This document shows, in pieces, positions 8,846 through 17,230 of a DNA stretch of 64,000 nucleotides. Under the pieces are notes generated by a model. That model saw only the letters and a program-made list of their open reading frames with translations. It searched no databases and had not been told where the DNA came from. Origin of the DNA: Neobacillus mesonae (GTDB lineage: Bacteria > Bacillota > Bacilli > Bacillales > Cytobacillaceae); contig NZ_JAMBNQ010000013.1 in NCBI RefSeq assembly GCF_023715155.1, positions 1 to 64,000 of the forward strand, read 5' to 3'. Both the position numbers and the translations under genes were made by a program. How positions within the stretch are numbered: the first letter of the stretch is position 1; each line of letters opens with the position of its first letter.

Positions 8846-9784
8846 TTGAACTACCCAACGGAGGTAAATATCACCGAAGTTTGTCCCAGGGACGGGTTTC
8901 AGAGCCTGTCAGAATTTATTCCTACCGAAGAAAAAATCCAACTCATTAATGAATTAATCGACTGTGGTTTTAAGCAAATCGAAGTGACATCTTTTGTTCA
9001 TCCAAAAGCAATTCCTCAGCTCAAGGATGCGAGTGAGGTACTGCAGGGGATTAAACGTAAAAAGGATGTTAAATTACGTGCCCTTGTTCCCAATTTAAGA
9101 GGATTAGAGAGAGCAATAGACGCTGGAGTCGATAAAGTGAAGCTCATGCTTTCCGCCACTGATTCACACAGTATTAGTAATGCTAATTGTAAAACGTTTG
9201 ATGCAATGAAGGGTTTTGAAACTCTTGTAAAACGGGCACATGACTCATCGGTCGGGATATCTGGTTCTATTTCAGTTATATTTGGCTGCCCTTTTGAAGG
9301 AGACGTCTCAATGGACAGAATTATTGAAATATGTAAGAGATATATAGATTTGGGAATTTATAATCTGTCATTAGCTGATACAACAGGTATGGCCAATCCA
9401 ATTAAAATTAAAAGGATTGTAGAAGAAATACACGAAAACTTCCCTGAATTGGGATTATCACTGCATCTCCATAATACAAGAGGAATGGCATTTGCCAATG
9501 CAATAGCTGGCCTGGAAGCCGGAATTAAGGATTTTGATAGTTCAGTTGGTGGATTAGGCGGCTGCCCATATGCGCCTAATGCCAGCGGCAACATTGCATC
9601 AGAAGATCTCATTCATGGATTCGAAGAAATGGGCATTAAAACAGGCATAGATTTAGATAAGGTCATAAATATAGGAGATAAATTACAAAAAATGTTTCCT
9701 TCCTATGCCAATAGTTTTATTTTAAAAGCTGGAAAATGTTCGGATTTACATTTACCGCCGATTGCTCAGGAGAAACTGGGGTAA
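8846..9784 (+). CDS. HMG-CoA lyase family enzyme
   Basis: A 312-residue TIM-barrel lyase of the DRE-TIM metallolyase superfamily. The entry motif CPRDGFQS (residues about 12-19) supplies the catalytic Arg-Asp, HLHNTRG carries two metal-binding His, and GGLGGCPYAPNASGN carries the loop Cys characteristic of 3-hydroxy-3-methylglutaryl-CoA lyases. A perfect AAGGAGG precedes the TTG start at 8846. The likely reaction is retro-Claisen cleavage of a 3-hydroxyacyl-CoA to acetyl-CoA plus a keto acid. It acts after the CoA-transferase next to it. Either HMG-CoA or citramalyl-CoA-like substrates are possible. Confidence 0.9.
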   Translation: MNYPTEVNITEVCPRDGFQSLSEFIPTEEKIQLINELIDCGFKQIEVTSFVHPKAIPQLKDASEVLQGIKRKKDVKLRALVPNLRGLERAIDAGVDKVKLMLSATDSHSISNANCKTFDAMKGFETLVKRAHDSSVGISGSISVIFGCPFEGDVSMDRIIEICKRYIDLGIYNLSLADTTGMANPIKIKRIVEEIHENFPELGLSLHLHNTRGMAFANAIAGLEAGIKDFDSSVGGLGGCPYAPNASGNIASEDLIHGFEEMGIKTGIDLDKVINIGDKLQKMFPSYANSFILKAGKCSDLHLPPIAQEKLG

Positions 9785-9802
9785 TATTCTGATGATGTCC
9801 CA

Positions 9803-9890
9803 CGAGAAACCTTATTTTTAAAAGGATTTTGCGTGAAACAAGCGGTTATTTCTTTCGGAAAAAACGTTCTGGAATAGAAGAAAACCACCC
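9803..9890. repeat. Dispersed repeat copy 1 (pairs with 32924-33010)
   Basis: About 90 bp containing TTATTTCTTTCGGAAAAA and AAGAAAACCACCC. It aligns by eye at roughly 80 percent with 32924-33010. It is not coding in either place. Confidence 0.55.
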
Positions 9891-9965
9891 TGCGCAGTCG
9901 GAATCAAAAGGATGGCTCGCAGAAATAAATCTAACATTAACAGCCCCCTGACAGCAGAGGCTGCA

Positions 9966-9997
9966 GAGAGAAGTGTTAGCCGCACTTCTCTTTTTTA
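9966..9997 (+). terminator. Terminator-like hairpin, family copy 1
   Basis: AGAGAAGTG and CACTTCTCT flank a TTAGCCG loop, followed by six T. The same loop-and-stem sequence recurs at 20901 and 40381. It ends the CoA-transferase/lyase transcript. Confidence 0.7.
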
Positions 9998-10085
9998 TAT
10001 CAAAAAGTACCCAAATTCGAAAGAGAAACCTATCCTCCCTAATAATCTAATAAACACGTAAAGTTTAGTTCTGTATCGCTTGTGA

Positions 10086-10102
10086 TGGGGGACTGACCCC
10101 TT
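10086..10102. repeat. REP-like GGGGACTGACCCC palindrome
   Basis: A GGGG-ACTGA-CCCC stem-loop of the kind associated with REP elements in Bacillaceae, just before the LacI-type gene. It is not followed by a T-run. Confidence 0.35.
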
Positions 10103-10168
10103 AAAATAAGTCAGGATGTCATGTATAATATTAGAAAAAAAGCAGTTGTATTGAGAGGTGAGGGACCT

Positions 10169-11149
10169 ATGGGAATTAATGCAAAGGATGTTGCCAGGCT
10201 GGCTGGGGTTTCACAATCGACCGTTTCGCGGGTGTTCTTTGGCGGGGCATCGGTAACGGAGAAGACGAGGAAGAAGGTGTTGGCTGCTGCTGAAGAGCTG
10301 GGGTACACCCCGAATGAATTTGCCCGAAGTTTAATTACAAATAAAACAAACATTATCGGCCTTGTCATGAAGGGAGTTAAGAACCCCTTTTACCCCCAGG
10401 TATTGAAGGAATTTGCCCTGGAGTTTAAAAAACTCGGTTACGGTATTCTATTTGTTCATACGAACAATTACGAAATTGAAAAGGAAGACATCTCCATGTT
10501 ATTAAAATATAACGTGGCCGGGGTTATTATAACTGACGCGGCCCTTTCTTTATATGTAACCGAGGATTTTAAAAAGAATCAAATTCCGCTCGTTTTATTT
10601 AACCGTAAAACGGAAAAGCAGGATTTTTATTCTGTTGGGACCAATAATATGGCGGCAGGCAGAAAAATTGCTGAGTATTTAATTGCAAAAGGCTGTACTG
10701 ACATGGTCTACATCTCTGGAGAACGTAATACATCCACAAGTATTGAACGTGAAAAGGGTTTTTTCGATGTGCTTGAAAAGCATCAGCTCCCCTATAAACG
10801 CTATGATTCGGACTTTTCCTATCAAGGCGGCTATGAAACCACAAAGAAGGTGATTAGTGAGGGGAACATACCATCTGCCTTTTTTGCAGCAAACGATATT
10901 ATGGCTTTTGGTGTGTTAGATGCACTTCGTGAACATTCCATTGCAGTTCCTGAAGAAACGAAGGTTGTCGGCTTTGATAATATTGACATGGCTAATTGGC
11001 CAACCTATAATCTAACAACTTGGGAGCAGCCCATTTCAGATATGGTGCAAGAAACGGTCAAATACATGATGTCTGAAATCGAGGAGTATACAGGGAGGAC
11101 AGGAAAGGTAAAAATTCCCGGCCAGTTAATAGAGAGAAAAACAACATGA
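10169..11149 (+). CDS. LacI-family transcriptional regulator
   Basis: A LacI/GalR regulator of 326 residues from the ATG at 10169, which has GAGGTGAGGG upstream; an in-frame ATG at 10121 would add 16 residues that do not belong to the family. The helix-turn-helix is KDVARLAGVSQSTVSRVF at residues 5-22 and the hinge helix follows near 50-60. The periplasmic-binding-protein-like effector domain has NPFYPQVLKEFA and a late VVGFDNIDMANW. Five copies of a GAATACGTATTC palindrome lie immediately downstream, before the hisD-like operon, and are its likely operators. Confidence 0.92.
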   Translation: MGINAKDVARLAGVSQSTVSRVFFGGASVTEKTRKKVLAAAEELGYTPNEFARSLITNKTNIIGLVMKGVKNPFYPQVLKEFALEFKKLGYGILFVHTNNYEIEKEDISMLLKYNVAGVIITDAALSLYVTEDFKKNQIPLVLFNRKTEKQDFYSVGTNNMAAGRKIAEYLIAKGCTDMVYISGERNTSTSIEREKGFFDVLEKHQLPYKRYDSDFSYQGGYETTKKVISEGNIPSAFFAANDIMAFGVLDALREHSIAVPEETKVVGFDNIDMANWPTYNLTTWEQPISDMVQETVKYMMSEIEEYTGRTGKVKIPGQLIERKTT

Positions 11150-11196
11150 GTATTGACTTTTTTTCATTTTTAGAATAATCTTTATTTATGGTACTT

Positions 11197-11335
11197 TGAA
11201 TACGTATTCATTCGAGGCTGTTTTGTTTGAATACGTATTCTTTATAAAAACATTAAAATGAATACGTATGCAGGGCGTAATATCATCTGACAGAAACGTA
11301 TTCATTTCTATTAAACTATTTTGAATACGTATTCA
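11197..11335. promoter_or_regulatory. Cluster of five LacI-type operators
   Basis: TGAATACGTATTCA occurs as a perfect 14-bp palindrome at 11197-11210 and 11322-11335. It has one mismatch at 11228-11241 (final T) and 11259-11272 (TGAATACGTATGCA). A degenerate copy with one good half-site is at 11291-11304. All lie between the LacI regulator and the hisD-like gene; the last ends 23 bp before the start codon. Confidence 0.8.
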
Positions 11336-11358
11336 TAATCAAAGGGGAGGAAATTAGA

Positions 11359-12639
11359 ATGGTTAAAGTCGTTAAAGCAGGTAAATCAAAAGAGGAAGTT
11401 TCTCAAAATGATTCACAAGTTGCGAAAATTGTCGCTGACTCTATTAAAGAGATTGAAGAGCGCGGGGATGCAGCTGTTCGTGAATTCTCGGAGAAATTTG
11501 ATAAATGGTCACCGGAATCTTTCCGTTTAACGGAAGAACAAATTAAAGAAATTGTGGCGAAAGTTCCTGAACAAGTCATTAACGATATTAAATTTGCACA
11601 AAAAAATATTCGTGCATTTGCTGAGGCACAGCTTGCTTCGCTGCATGATGTGGAAGTTGAAAATACTCCCGGTGTCATCCTTGGCCATAAAAATATTCCA
11701 GTAAGCAGTGTCGGCTGTTATATTCCTGGCGGACGTTATCCGATGGTTGCTTCTGCACATATGAGTGTTCTTACAGCAAAGGTAGCAGGTGTTAAACGAG
11801 TGATTGCCTGCACACCTCCAATTAAAGGCGAGATTCCGTATGCTACCATTACGGCTATGCACTTAGCAGGTGCTGATGAAATTTATTTGCTTGGCGGAAT
11901 TCAAGCGATGGCAGCGATGGCAATTGGTACAGAAACCATTCAACCTGTTGACATGATTGTAGGACCAGGAAATGCCTTTGTTGCTGAAACCAAGCGTCAA
12001 TTGTTTGGCCGTGTAGGGATTGATTTATTCGCTGGTCCAACAGAAACATTGGTAGTAGCAGATGAAACAGCGGATGCTGAAATGATTGCAACCGATATTC
12101 TTGGCCAAGGCGAGCATGGTCCGACATCACCAGGTGCTTTGATTACGACTTCTGAGAAATTAGCATATGAAACTCTTGAAGAAATTGAACGTCAGCTTAA
12201 AACACTGCCAACGGCGGAAATTGCACGTGTTTCTTGGGCAGACTATGGACAGGTTTTAGTAGTAGACAGCCTGGAAGAGGCCGTTGTCGAAGCAGATCGT
12301 CTTGCTTTTGAACACGTTGAAATTTTAACAGAAAATCCTGATTACTTCTTAGAAAACATGACGAATTATGGATGCTTATTCTTAGGACCTGAAACAAATG
12401 TCGCCTATGGTGACAAAGTCATCGGTACCAACCACACATTACCGACAAAAGGGGCCGCTCGTTATACGGGAGGTTTATGGGTTGGCAAATTTATTAAAAC
12501 AGTTACGTATCAAAAAGTAACTCCTGAAGCAAGTGCTTATATTGGAGAATATGCAGCCCGCTTATGCCAGTTAGAAAACTTTGCTGGTCATGCGGAGCAG
12601 GCTTTACTGCGTGTCCGCAGATACGGAAATAAAAAATAA
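11359..12639 (+). CDS. Histidinol dehydrogenase-like catabolic dehydrogenase
   Basis: A 426-residue member of the histidinol dehydrogenase family, full length. Conserved pieces include [10 protein letters not shown], the zinc-ligand segment [12 protein letters not shown] (Gln and His), the catalytic AFEHVEI (Glu-His) and GTNHTLPT. It is not in a his operon. The neighbours (LacI regulator, GntP permease, 3-hydroxyacyl-CoA-dehydrogenase-like protein, SDR) instead resemble settings of HpsN-type enzymes, which oxidise a terminal alcohol twice to a carboxylate using NAD. A sugar-alcohol or sugar-acid-like substrate is inferred; sulfopropanediol is only one known example. AAAGGGGAGG precedes the ATG. 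Confidence 0.85.
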   Translation: MVKVVKAGKSKEEVSQNDSQVAKIVADSIKEIEERGDAAVREFSEKFDKWSPESFRLTEEQIKEIVAKVPEQVINDIKFAQKNIRAFAEAQLASLHDVEVENTPGVILGHKNIPVSSVGCYIPGGRYPMVASAHMSVLTAKVAGVKRVIACTPPIKGEIPYATITAMHLAGADEIYLLGGIQAMAAMAIGTETIQPVDMIVGPGNAFVAETKRQLFGRVGIDLFAGPTETLVVADETADAEMIATDILGQGEHGPTSPGALITTSEKLAYETLEEIERQLKTLPTAEIARVSWADYGQVLVVDSLEEAVVEADRLAFEHVEILTENPDYFLENMTNYGCLFLGPETNVAYGDKVIGTNHTLPTKGAARYTGGLWVGKFIKTVTYQKVTPEASAYIGEYAARLCQLENFAGHAEQALLRVRRYGNKK

Positions 12640-12663
12640 TGTAATACAAAGAGGAGGGAGTAT

Positions 12664-13980
12664 ATGGTCTTAGGTTTTATTGGATTGTTCGGTGGATTAG
12701 CTTTGCTAATCTACCTGACAATGAGAGGTATGAACTTACTGATAGCAGCACCGCTGTCTGCTCTGTTTGTGACAATTTTAAATGGAATACCACTGTTTCC
12801 GCAGCTTGCTAAAGAAGGGGCAGCGAACTTTTTGACAGATTATATGACCGGGTTTTCCGGGTTTATAGCTTCTTGGTATTTAATGTTCTTAACGGGTGCA
12901 ATTTTTGGAAAGGTAATGGAGGATAGCGGGGCCGCTGATAGTATTTCCAAATGGATTGTTGAAAAAATTGGAATGAAACGTGCCGCTTTGGCGGTTGTTC
13001 TCGCTTGTGCTGTGTTAACATATGGCGGTGTCAGCCTGTTTGTGGTAGCTTTCTCTGTTTATCCAATGGCAGTTTCCTTATTTAAAGAGGCAAATCTACC
13101 AAGACGCTTCATCCCTGCAGCACTTGGATTCGGCTCCACGACCTTTACGATGACTTCTGCAGGTTCCCCTGAAATCCAAAACTGGATTCCGATTGAGTAT
13201 TTAGGGACAAATGCCTATGCAGGCTGGCAGGTCAGCTTAATTGTGGCCGTGTTTATGATGATATTTGGTTATTGGTGGTTAACAAGAGCCATTAGAAAAG
13301 CTGTGAATAAAGGGGAAAAATTTATTGAAAGAGAATCAGATCACTGGGAAACTCGGCATGAATTACCGAATCCACTGCTGAGCCTGATTCCGCTTGTGAT
13401 TGTATTAATCATCTCATTTATTTTCCATGAATCATTGAAGCAGTCAGCATTAATTATCGCGCTGACCAGCGGCAGTATCGCCACCTACTTAATTAATCGC
13501 AAATATTTTTCAAATGTGGGGAAGGCGATTACAGATGGTACAATTGGTGCCATTATTGCTATTGCAAATACTTCAGCCGTAGTCGGTTTCGGCGGTGTAG
13601 TGAAAGCAACTCCTGCTTTTCATGAGGCGGTAGCCTTTATGACCGATATTCCAGGCAGCCCGTTAATTGGCGGCGCATTGGCCGTTGCTGTCATTGCTGG
13701 TCTAACGGGATCTTCATCCGGCGGCCAGGCGATCGCGTTACCATTACTTGCGCCGCATTATTTAGATTTAGGTGTCAATCCTGATGCACTGCACAGGACT
13801 GTAGCCATTGCATCTGGTTCAATTGATTCACTGCCATCAGGCGGGTATGTGGTCACAACCATCCGTTCGATTGCAGGTGAAACACATAAGGATGCCTATC
13901 CAATGTTTGGTGCCTTAACGGTTGTTGTACCGGCGGTTGGTACCGTATTAGCCGTCATTTTATTCTCGTTAGGACTATAG
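12664..13980 (+). CDS. GntP-family permease
   Basis: A 438-residue polytopic transporter of the gluconate:H+ symporter (GntP) family with about 12 membrane segments. Family-like stretches are GAIFGKVMEDSGAAD near residue 80 and TGSSSGGQAIALPL near residue 350, followed by HRTVAIASGSIDSLPSGG. It follows the HisD-like gene by 24 bp with GAGGAGGG upstream of the ATG. It presumably brings in the hydroxy acid used by this operon. A paralogue lies at 35531-36871. A hairpin terminator follows, though the operon may read on. Confidence 0.92.
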   Translation: MVLGFIGLFGGLALLIYLTMRGMNLLIAAPLSALFVTILNGIPLFPQLAKEGAANFLTDYMTGFSGFIASWYLMFLTGAIFGKVMEDSGAADSISKWIVEKIGMKRAALAVVLACAVLTYGGVSLFVVAFSVYPMAVSLFKEANLPRRFIPAALGFGSTTFTMTSAGSPEIQNWIPIEYLGTNAYAGWQVSLIVAVFMMIFGYWWLTRAIRKAVNKGEKFIERESDHWETRHELPNPLLSLIPLVIVLIISFIFHESLKQSALIIALTSGSIATYLINRKYFSNVGKAITDGTIGAIIAIANTSAVVGFGGVVKATPAFHEAVAFMTDIPGSPLIGGALAVAVIAGLTGSSSGGQAIALPLLAPHYLDLGVNPDALHRTVAIASGSIDSLPSGGYVVTTIRSIAGETHKDAYPMFGALTVVVPAVGTVLAVILFSLGL

Positions 13981-14036
13981 CATTCTATTTTTAAAATGCT
14001 TAAGCAAATATAATTAGATAAATTCCTAGATTTCAA

Positions 14037-14070
14037 GCCCAACATCGTATTGTTTGTTGGGCATTTTTTT
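14037..14070 (+). terminator. Terminator after the GntP permease
   Basis: GCCCAACA and TGTTGGGC form the stem, followed by ATTTTTTT. It stands 25 bp before the next coding region, so it probably lowers rather than abolishes expression of the downstream dehydrogenases. Confidence 0.75.
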
Positions 14071-14094
14071 ACATGGTGATAAGGAGTGACGAAA

Positions 14095-15033
14095 ATGGAA
14101 AATTTATCTATAATTGGATGTGGAACAATGGGGCATTCAATTGCACTTGCAGCAGCATGGGCCGGCTTGTGTGTCAAGGTGTCTGGTGTAAATCAAGAGG
14201 ATGTAGAGAAAGCTGATAAAGGCTTGCGAAATAAGTTAAATGTATTCATAGAAAATGAATTAGTTAATGAGGGTGAGGCAGCGGAAATCCGCTCGCGGAT
14301 ATTATTCGTTACCTCTTTGTCTGAGGTCGTAACGGGGGCCACTTTTATCATTGAGGCTGTCCCGGAAATACTTGACATGAAGCATCAATTATACAGAACA
14401 CTTGAGCAGCTGGTCGGGGAAAATGTGGTGATTGCAAGTAATACATCGGGGTTTACACCGACCTCATTAGCAGAGTCAGCGGCCCATCCGGAACGGTTTA
14501 TTGTCACCCATTTTTGGAATCCCGCTCATTTAATCCCGCTTGTTGAAGTTGTCAAAGGCGAGCAAACGAATCAAGAAACCATTGAGCGTGCGATGGCCTT
14601 TATGAAAGAGATGAAGAAACAGCCGATTTTTCTCCAGAAGGAAATTCCAGGATTTATCGGCAATCGCCTGCAATATGCGTTATTCCGGGAAGCCCAGGCA
14701 TTGTTAGATGAAGGGGTGGCAGCAAAAGAGGATATTGATGCTGCTGTTACCTACAGTATTGGCAGAAGGCTGCCGATTACCGGGCCGTTGATGACGGCTG
14801 ATATGGGCGGCCTGGATGTCTTTTCAGCGATTTCCAATTACTTGTTTAAGGACTTAAGTAAAGCAGATAAATCCGGCAGGGTGTTGTCAGGTTTAGTGGC
14901 AGAAGGCAAGCTTGGTGATAAAAGTGGTGAGGGCTTTTACCAGTGGGATGAAGCTGCCTCGAGAAAAATCAACACAGAGCGGGAACAAACGTTAATTTAC
15001 TTTTTAAAGATGGACCAAAAAAAGAATCAATAG
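14095..15033 (+). CDS. 3-hydroxyacyl-CoA dehydrogenase-like oxidoreductase
   Basis: A 312-residue NAD-dependent dehydrogenase with a Rossmann N-terminus (IIGCGTMGHSIA, residues 5-16) and the 3HCDH core SNTSGFTPTSLAE and THFWNPAHLIPLVEV (catalytic His in the latter). The C-terminal domain has PGFIGNRLQYALFREA. AAGGAG at 14081 overlaps the GTG at 14086, so the ATG at 14095 is the better start. Relatives include 3-hydroxybutyryl-CoA dehydrogenase, L-gulonate 3-dehydrogenase and carnitine dehydrogenase. In this operon a free hydroxy acid is more likely than a CoA ester. Confidence 0.85.
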   Translation: MENLSIIGCGTMGHSIALAAAWAGLCVKVSGVNQEDVEKADKGLRNKLNVFIENELVNEGEAAEIRSRILFVTSLSEVVTGATFIIEAVPEILDMKHQLYRTLEQLVGENVVIASNTSGFTPTSLAESAAHPERFIVTHFWNPAHLIPLVEVVKGEQTNQETIERAMAFMKEMKKQPIFLQKEIPGFIGNRLQYALFREAQALLDEGVAAKEDIDAAVTYSIGRRLPITGPLMTADMGGLDVFSAISNYLFKDLSKADKSGRVLSGLVAEGKLGDKSGEGFYQWDEAASRKINTEREQTLIYFLKMDQKKNQ

Positions 15034-15043
15034 GGGTGGAGAC

Positions 15044-15811
15044 GTGAAACAGCATTTTTCAGACCTACAAAACAAGACAGTGATAGTTACTGGCGGCAGT
15101 AAAGGAATTGGACAGTCCATTGCACAGTCTTTTGCAGAGCTTAATGCAAATGTCGTGATCATTGGCCGCAGTCAGGATGCACTCGAACAGACACTGGCCC
15201 TTCTTCAGGAATTCGATGGAAATCATAAAGCATTTGCTGCTGATGTGAATGATATCAATAGGGTACAGTCGATTATTGGCGAAGTTGTTCAGCAGTATGG
15301 GAAGATTGATGTACTCGTGAACAACGCAGGCGTCAATATCCCAAAACCAGCACTTGAAGTAACGGAAGAGGACTGGGATCGTATCCTAGATACCAATTTA
15401 AAATCTGTTTTCTTTATTAGTCAGGCGGTTGGTAAGCATATGATCGAGAGCGGCACGAAGGGGAGAATCATTAACATTGCCTCACAAATGTCGTTTGTCG
15501 GGTATATTAAGAGGGCTGCCTATTGTTCCAGTAAAGGCGGGGTAGTCCAGCTCACAAAAGCATTAGCCGTTGAATGGGCCTCATATGGGATTAATGTAAA
15601 TGCAGTGGCCCCGACCTTTGTGGAGACAGAGTTTACCGCAGCCATGTTTACAGATAAAGCTTTTAAAAAGGATGTAGAAAGCCGCATTCTTTTAGGAAAA
15701 ATGCCAAAAGCAAAGGATATTACAGGCGCAGTGCTATACTTGGCATCTGATTTGGCTGACTTTGTAACAGGAGAAACGATAAAAGTTGATGGCGGTTGGA
15801 CTGCTATATAA
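15044..15811 (+). CDS. SDR-family oxidoreductase
   Basis: A classical short-chain dehydrogenase of 255 residues. The cofactor motif TGGSKGIGQ is at about residues 16-24, NNAGVN near 90, the catalytic Ser in NIASQMSF and the Tyr-x3-Lys in YCSSKGG near 160; the C-terminus ends TGETIKVDGGW. The GTG start has AGGGGTGG upstream and lies 10 bp after the previous gene. It is the last gene of the HisD-like/GntP operon and presumably oxidises or reduces an intermediate of the same substrate. Confidence 0.9.
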   Translation: MKQHFSDLQNKTVIVTGGSKGIGQSIAQSFAELNANVVIIGRSQDALEQTLALLQEFDGNHKAFAADVNDINRVQSIIGEVVQQYGKIDVLVNNAGVNIPKPALEVTEEDWDRILDTNLKSVFFISQAVGKHMIESGTKGRIINIASQMSFVGYIKRAAYCSSKGGVVQLTKALAVEWASYGINVNAVAPTFVETEFTAAMFTDKAFKKDVESRILLGKMPKAKDITGAVLYLASDLADFVTGETIKVDGGWTAI

Positions 15812-15922
15812 AGTTTCAATGTAATCTATATTGGAATATGCTGATATTCTTTGAAAAATCCTTTTTAAAAAGAAATTCGGTTAAAATTGCCTTTTATAAA
15901 ATGGAAAATATTCGCCTAATTT

Positions 15923-15931
15923 TGATATAAT
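15923..15931 (+). promoter_or_regulatory. Extended -10 promoter of the toxin-antitoxin pair
   Basis: TGATATAAT is a full extended -10 element (TG, one base, TATAAT) 20 bp before the antitoxin start. No convincing -35 hexamer is present. Confidence 0.45.
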
Positions 15932-15950
15932 TTAACTGAGGTGATGTCAA

Positions 15951-16226
15951 TTGAATAAGTTAAGTGAGCATACCAAAAAGGAATTATTTAATGCCTTAAA
16001 TGGAAAACAATCAGGTGTTTTTGTTTTAGATGGTAAGGTAGTTTCCATTGAGGTTGAAAATAATGATTCAAGTTCACATAATGATTCGGTCATTGAAGAT
16101 CTATCCCAGGAGATTGAAGACTATCCCGAGTTAAAAGAATCATTATCCAGGTATTTGGATAATCCAGGTATGAAAAGATACACTGGCAGTGAATTGAAAG
16201 CTAACCGCCATGAAAAAAGAAAATGA
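15951..16226 (+). CDS. Putative antitoxin of a ParE/RelE-type pair
   Basis: A 91-residue acidic protein with no motif I recognise. It starts at TTG with GAGGTGAT five bases upstream; the ATG nearby reads into a stop. The central region is rich in Asp/Glu (EDLSQEIEDYPELKESL) and probably helical, while the C-terminus is basic (GSELKANRHEKRK). It overlaps the next gene by 17 bp, which is typical of antitoxin-toxin order. The antitoxin role is inferred from the partner. Confidence 0.6.
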   Translation: MNKLSEHTKKELFNALNGKQSGVFVLDGKVVSIEVENNDSSSHNDSVIEDLSQEIEDYPELKESLSRYLDNPGMKRYTGSELKANRHEKRK

Positions 16227-16557
16227 ATATACAGTCCTTTTCACAGAAGAATTTGACTTATGCTTAGAAAATATCGAAAAATTTTTCTCTGAACAGGAGG
16301 AAGAAACTCTACAATGGTGGTATTTGCGGGAAGACGAAATAATCAATTACATTGAAACTCACCTTTCTGAAAATCCCTTTATGGGTAAACCAGTTGAAAG
16401 TGGCAGCTTTAAAGGTTTAAGAAGGATTACCTATGGGAAAAGCAGACATGTAATGTTAAATTACATCATTTATTACGCAGTTCATGAAATTGATGGTTAT
16501 GTTGATGTTATTAACATTTTACCTTCTAGGACAAAGCGTAAGCGCATTGGAAAATAA
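16210..16557 (+). CDS. ParE/RelE-superfamily toxin-like protein
   Basis: A 115-residue basic protein with the compact ParE/RelE pattern: an N-terminal strand (YTVLFTEEFDLCLENI), two helices, then strands GLRRITYGKSRHVMLNYIIYYAV and VDVINILPSRTKRKRIGK. This matches toxins that act on ribosome-bound mRNA or gyrase. The partner gene upstream overlaps it. The N-terminal helical part (EQEEETLQWWYLRED) is somewhat longer than usual. Activity cannot be judged from sequence. Confidence 0.65.
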   Translation: MKKENEYTVLFTEEFDLCLENIEKFFSEQEEETLQWWYLREDEIINYIETHLSENPFMGKPVESGSFKGLRRITYGKSRHVMLNYIIYYAVHEIDGYVDVINILPSRTKRKRIGK

Positions 16558-16881
16558 TTATTTGCAATAAAATATTTCACCTAAAAACCAGATCCCTTCA
16601 AAAACGGAGGGGTCTTTTCTTATTTCACCGTTCATGGTGATATACATAGAAAAGGTCAATTTGGTGTGTTTAGGGACAATTTCGGAATCAGGCATATCCA
16701 GTGGAACTATTACTCTTTTTAAAAAATTGATATCATGCAATGGGTTTTTAGTATGATATGGGGAAGAACTCAATTGTCCATAAAATTGAAGCAACTGTTC
16801 AAAGTAAGAGGCTATTCGGGTTTGGAAAGCTTGAGAAATCCAATGAATGTATGAAATGGAAAAATACAGCGATAATAGTAA
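16558..16881 (-). pseudogene. 5'-truncated remnant of an unknown gene
   Basis: An open frame of 107 codons on the minus strand ends at 16558 and runs back to a stop at 16882-16884 with no ATG or ribosome binding site. Its composition is protein-like (ISQAFQTRIASYFEQLLQF near the start, MNGEIRKDPSVFEGIWFLGE near the end). I do not recognise the family. It looks like the C-terminal part of a decayed gene next to the toxin-antitoxin pair. Confidence 0.3.
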
Positions 16882-16943
16882 TTATAAATTTTTGAATAAT
16901 GTTATAATTATAGGTAAATTAAATAGTAAAGGAGATGTTTTGG

Positions 16944-17156
16944 ATGAAAAGGCCGAATAAATTTTTACGTACCGGCTTGGTGATCACAGCCGTGATGTTC
17001 TTCTTGCATATTTACTCCATTCAGTTACCGGATTTTATTGAAGGCTTAGGTTATGGCTGTGGAATTGCATTTATGTTAATTGGTATCTACGCCGTAAACC
17101 ACGATATTTCTAAATTAAGAAGGTTTAAGATGAAATTATTAAAGAAAGTTTTTTAA
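16944..17156 (+). CDS. Small two-helix membrane protein
   Basis: A 70-residue protein with a basic N-terminus (MKRPNKFLRTG), two hydrophobic helices (LVITAVMFFLHIYSI and YGCGIAFMLIGIYAV) and a basic C-terminus, so both ends are probably cytoplasmic. AAAGGAGAT lies eight bases before the ATG at 16944 and overlaps the in-frame ATG at 16935. No family is recognised. Confidence 0.6.
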   Translation: MKRPNKFLRTGLVITAVMFFLHIYSIQLPDFIEGLGYGCGIAFMLIGIYAVNHDISKLRRFKMKLLKKVF

Positions 17157-17166
17157 GGAAATTGCG

Positions 17167-17230
17167 GGTACCAACTGAGCCTGTCTTGACTATTGAGACA
17201 CTATCTTTGTAGGGACAGGGGGATGGTACC
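17167..17230. repeat. REP-like inverted repeat
   Basis: GGTACC (17167-17172) with CCTGTC (17180-17185) is mirrored by GACAGG (17214-17219) with GGTACC (17225-17230). The layout resembles RAYT-associated palindromes of Bacillaceae. No transposase gene is nearby. Confidence 0.45.
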
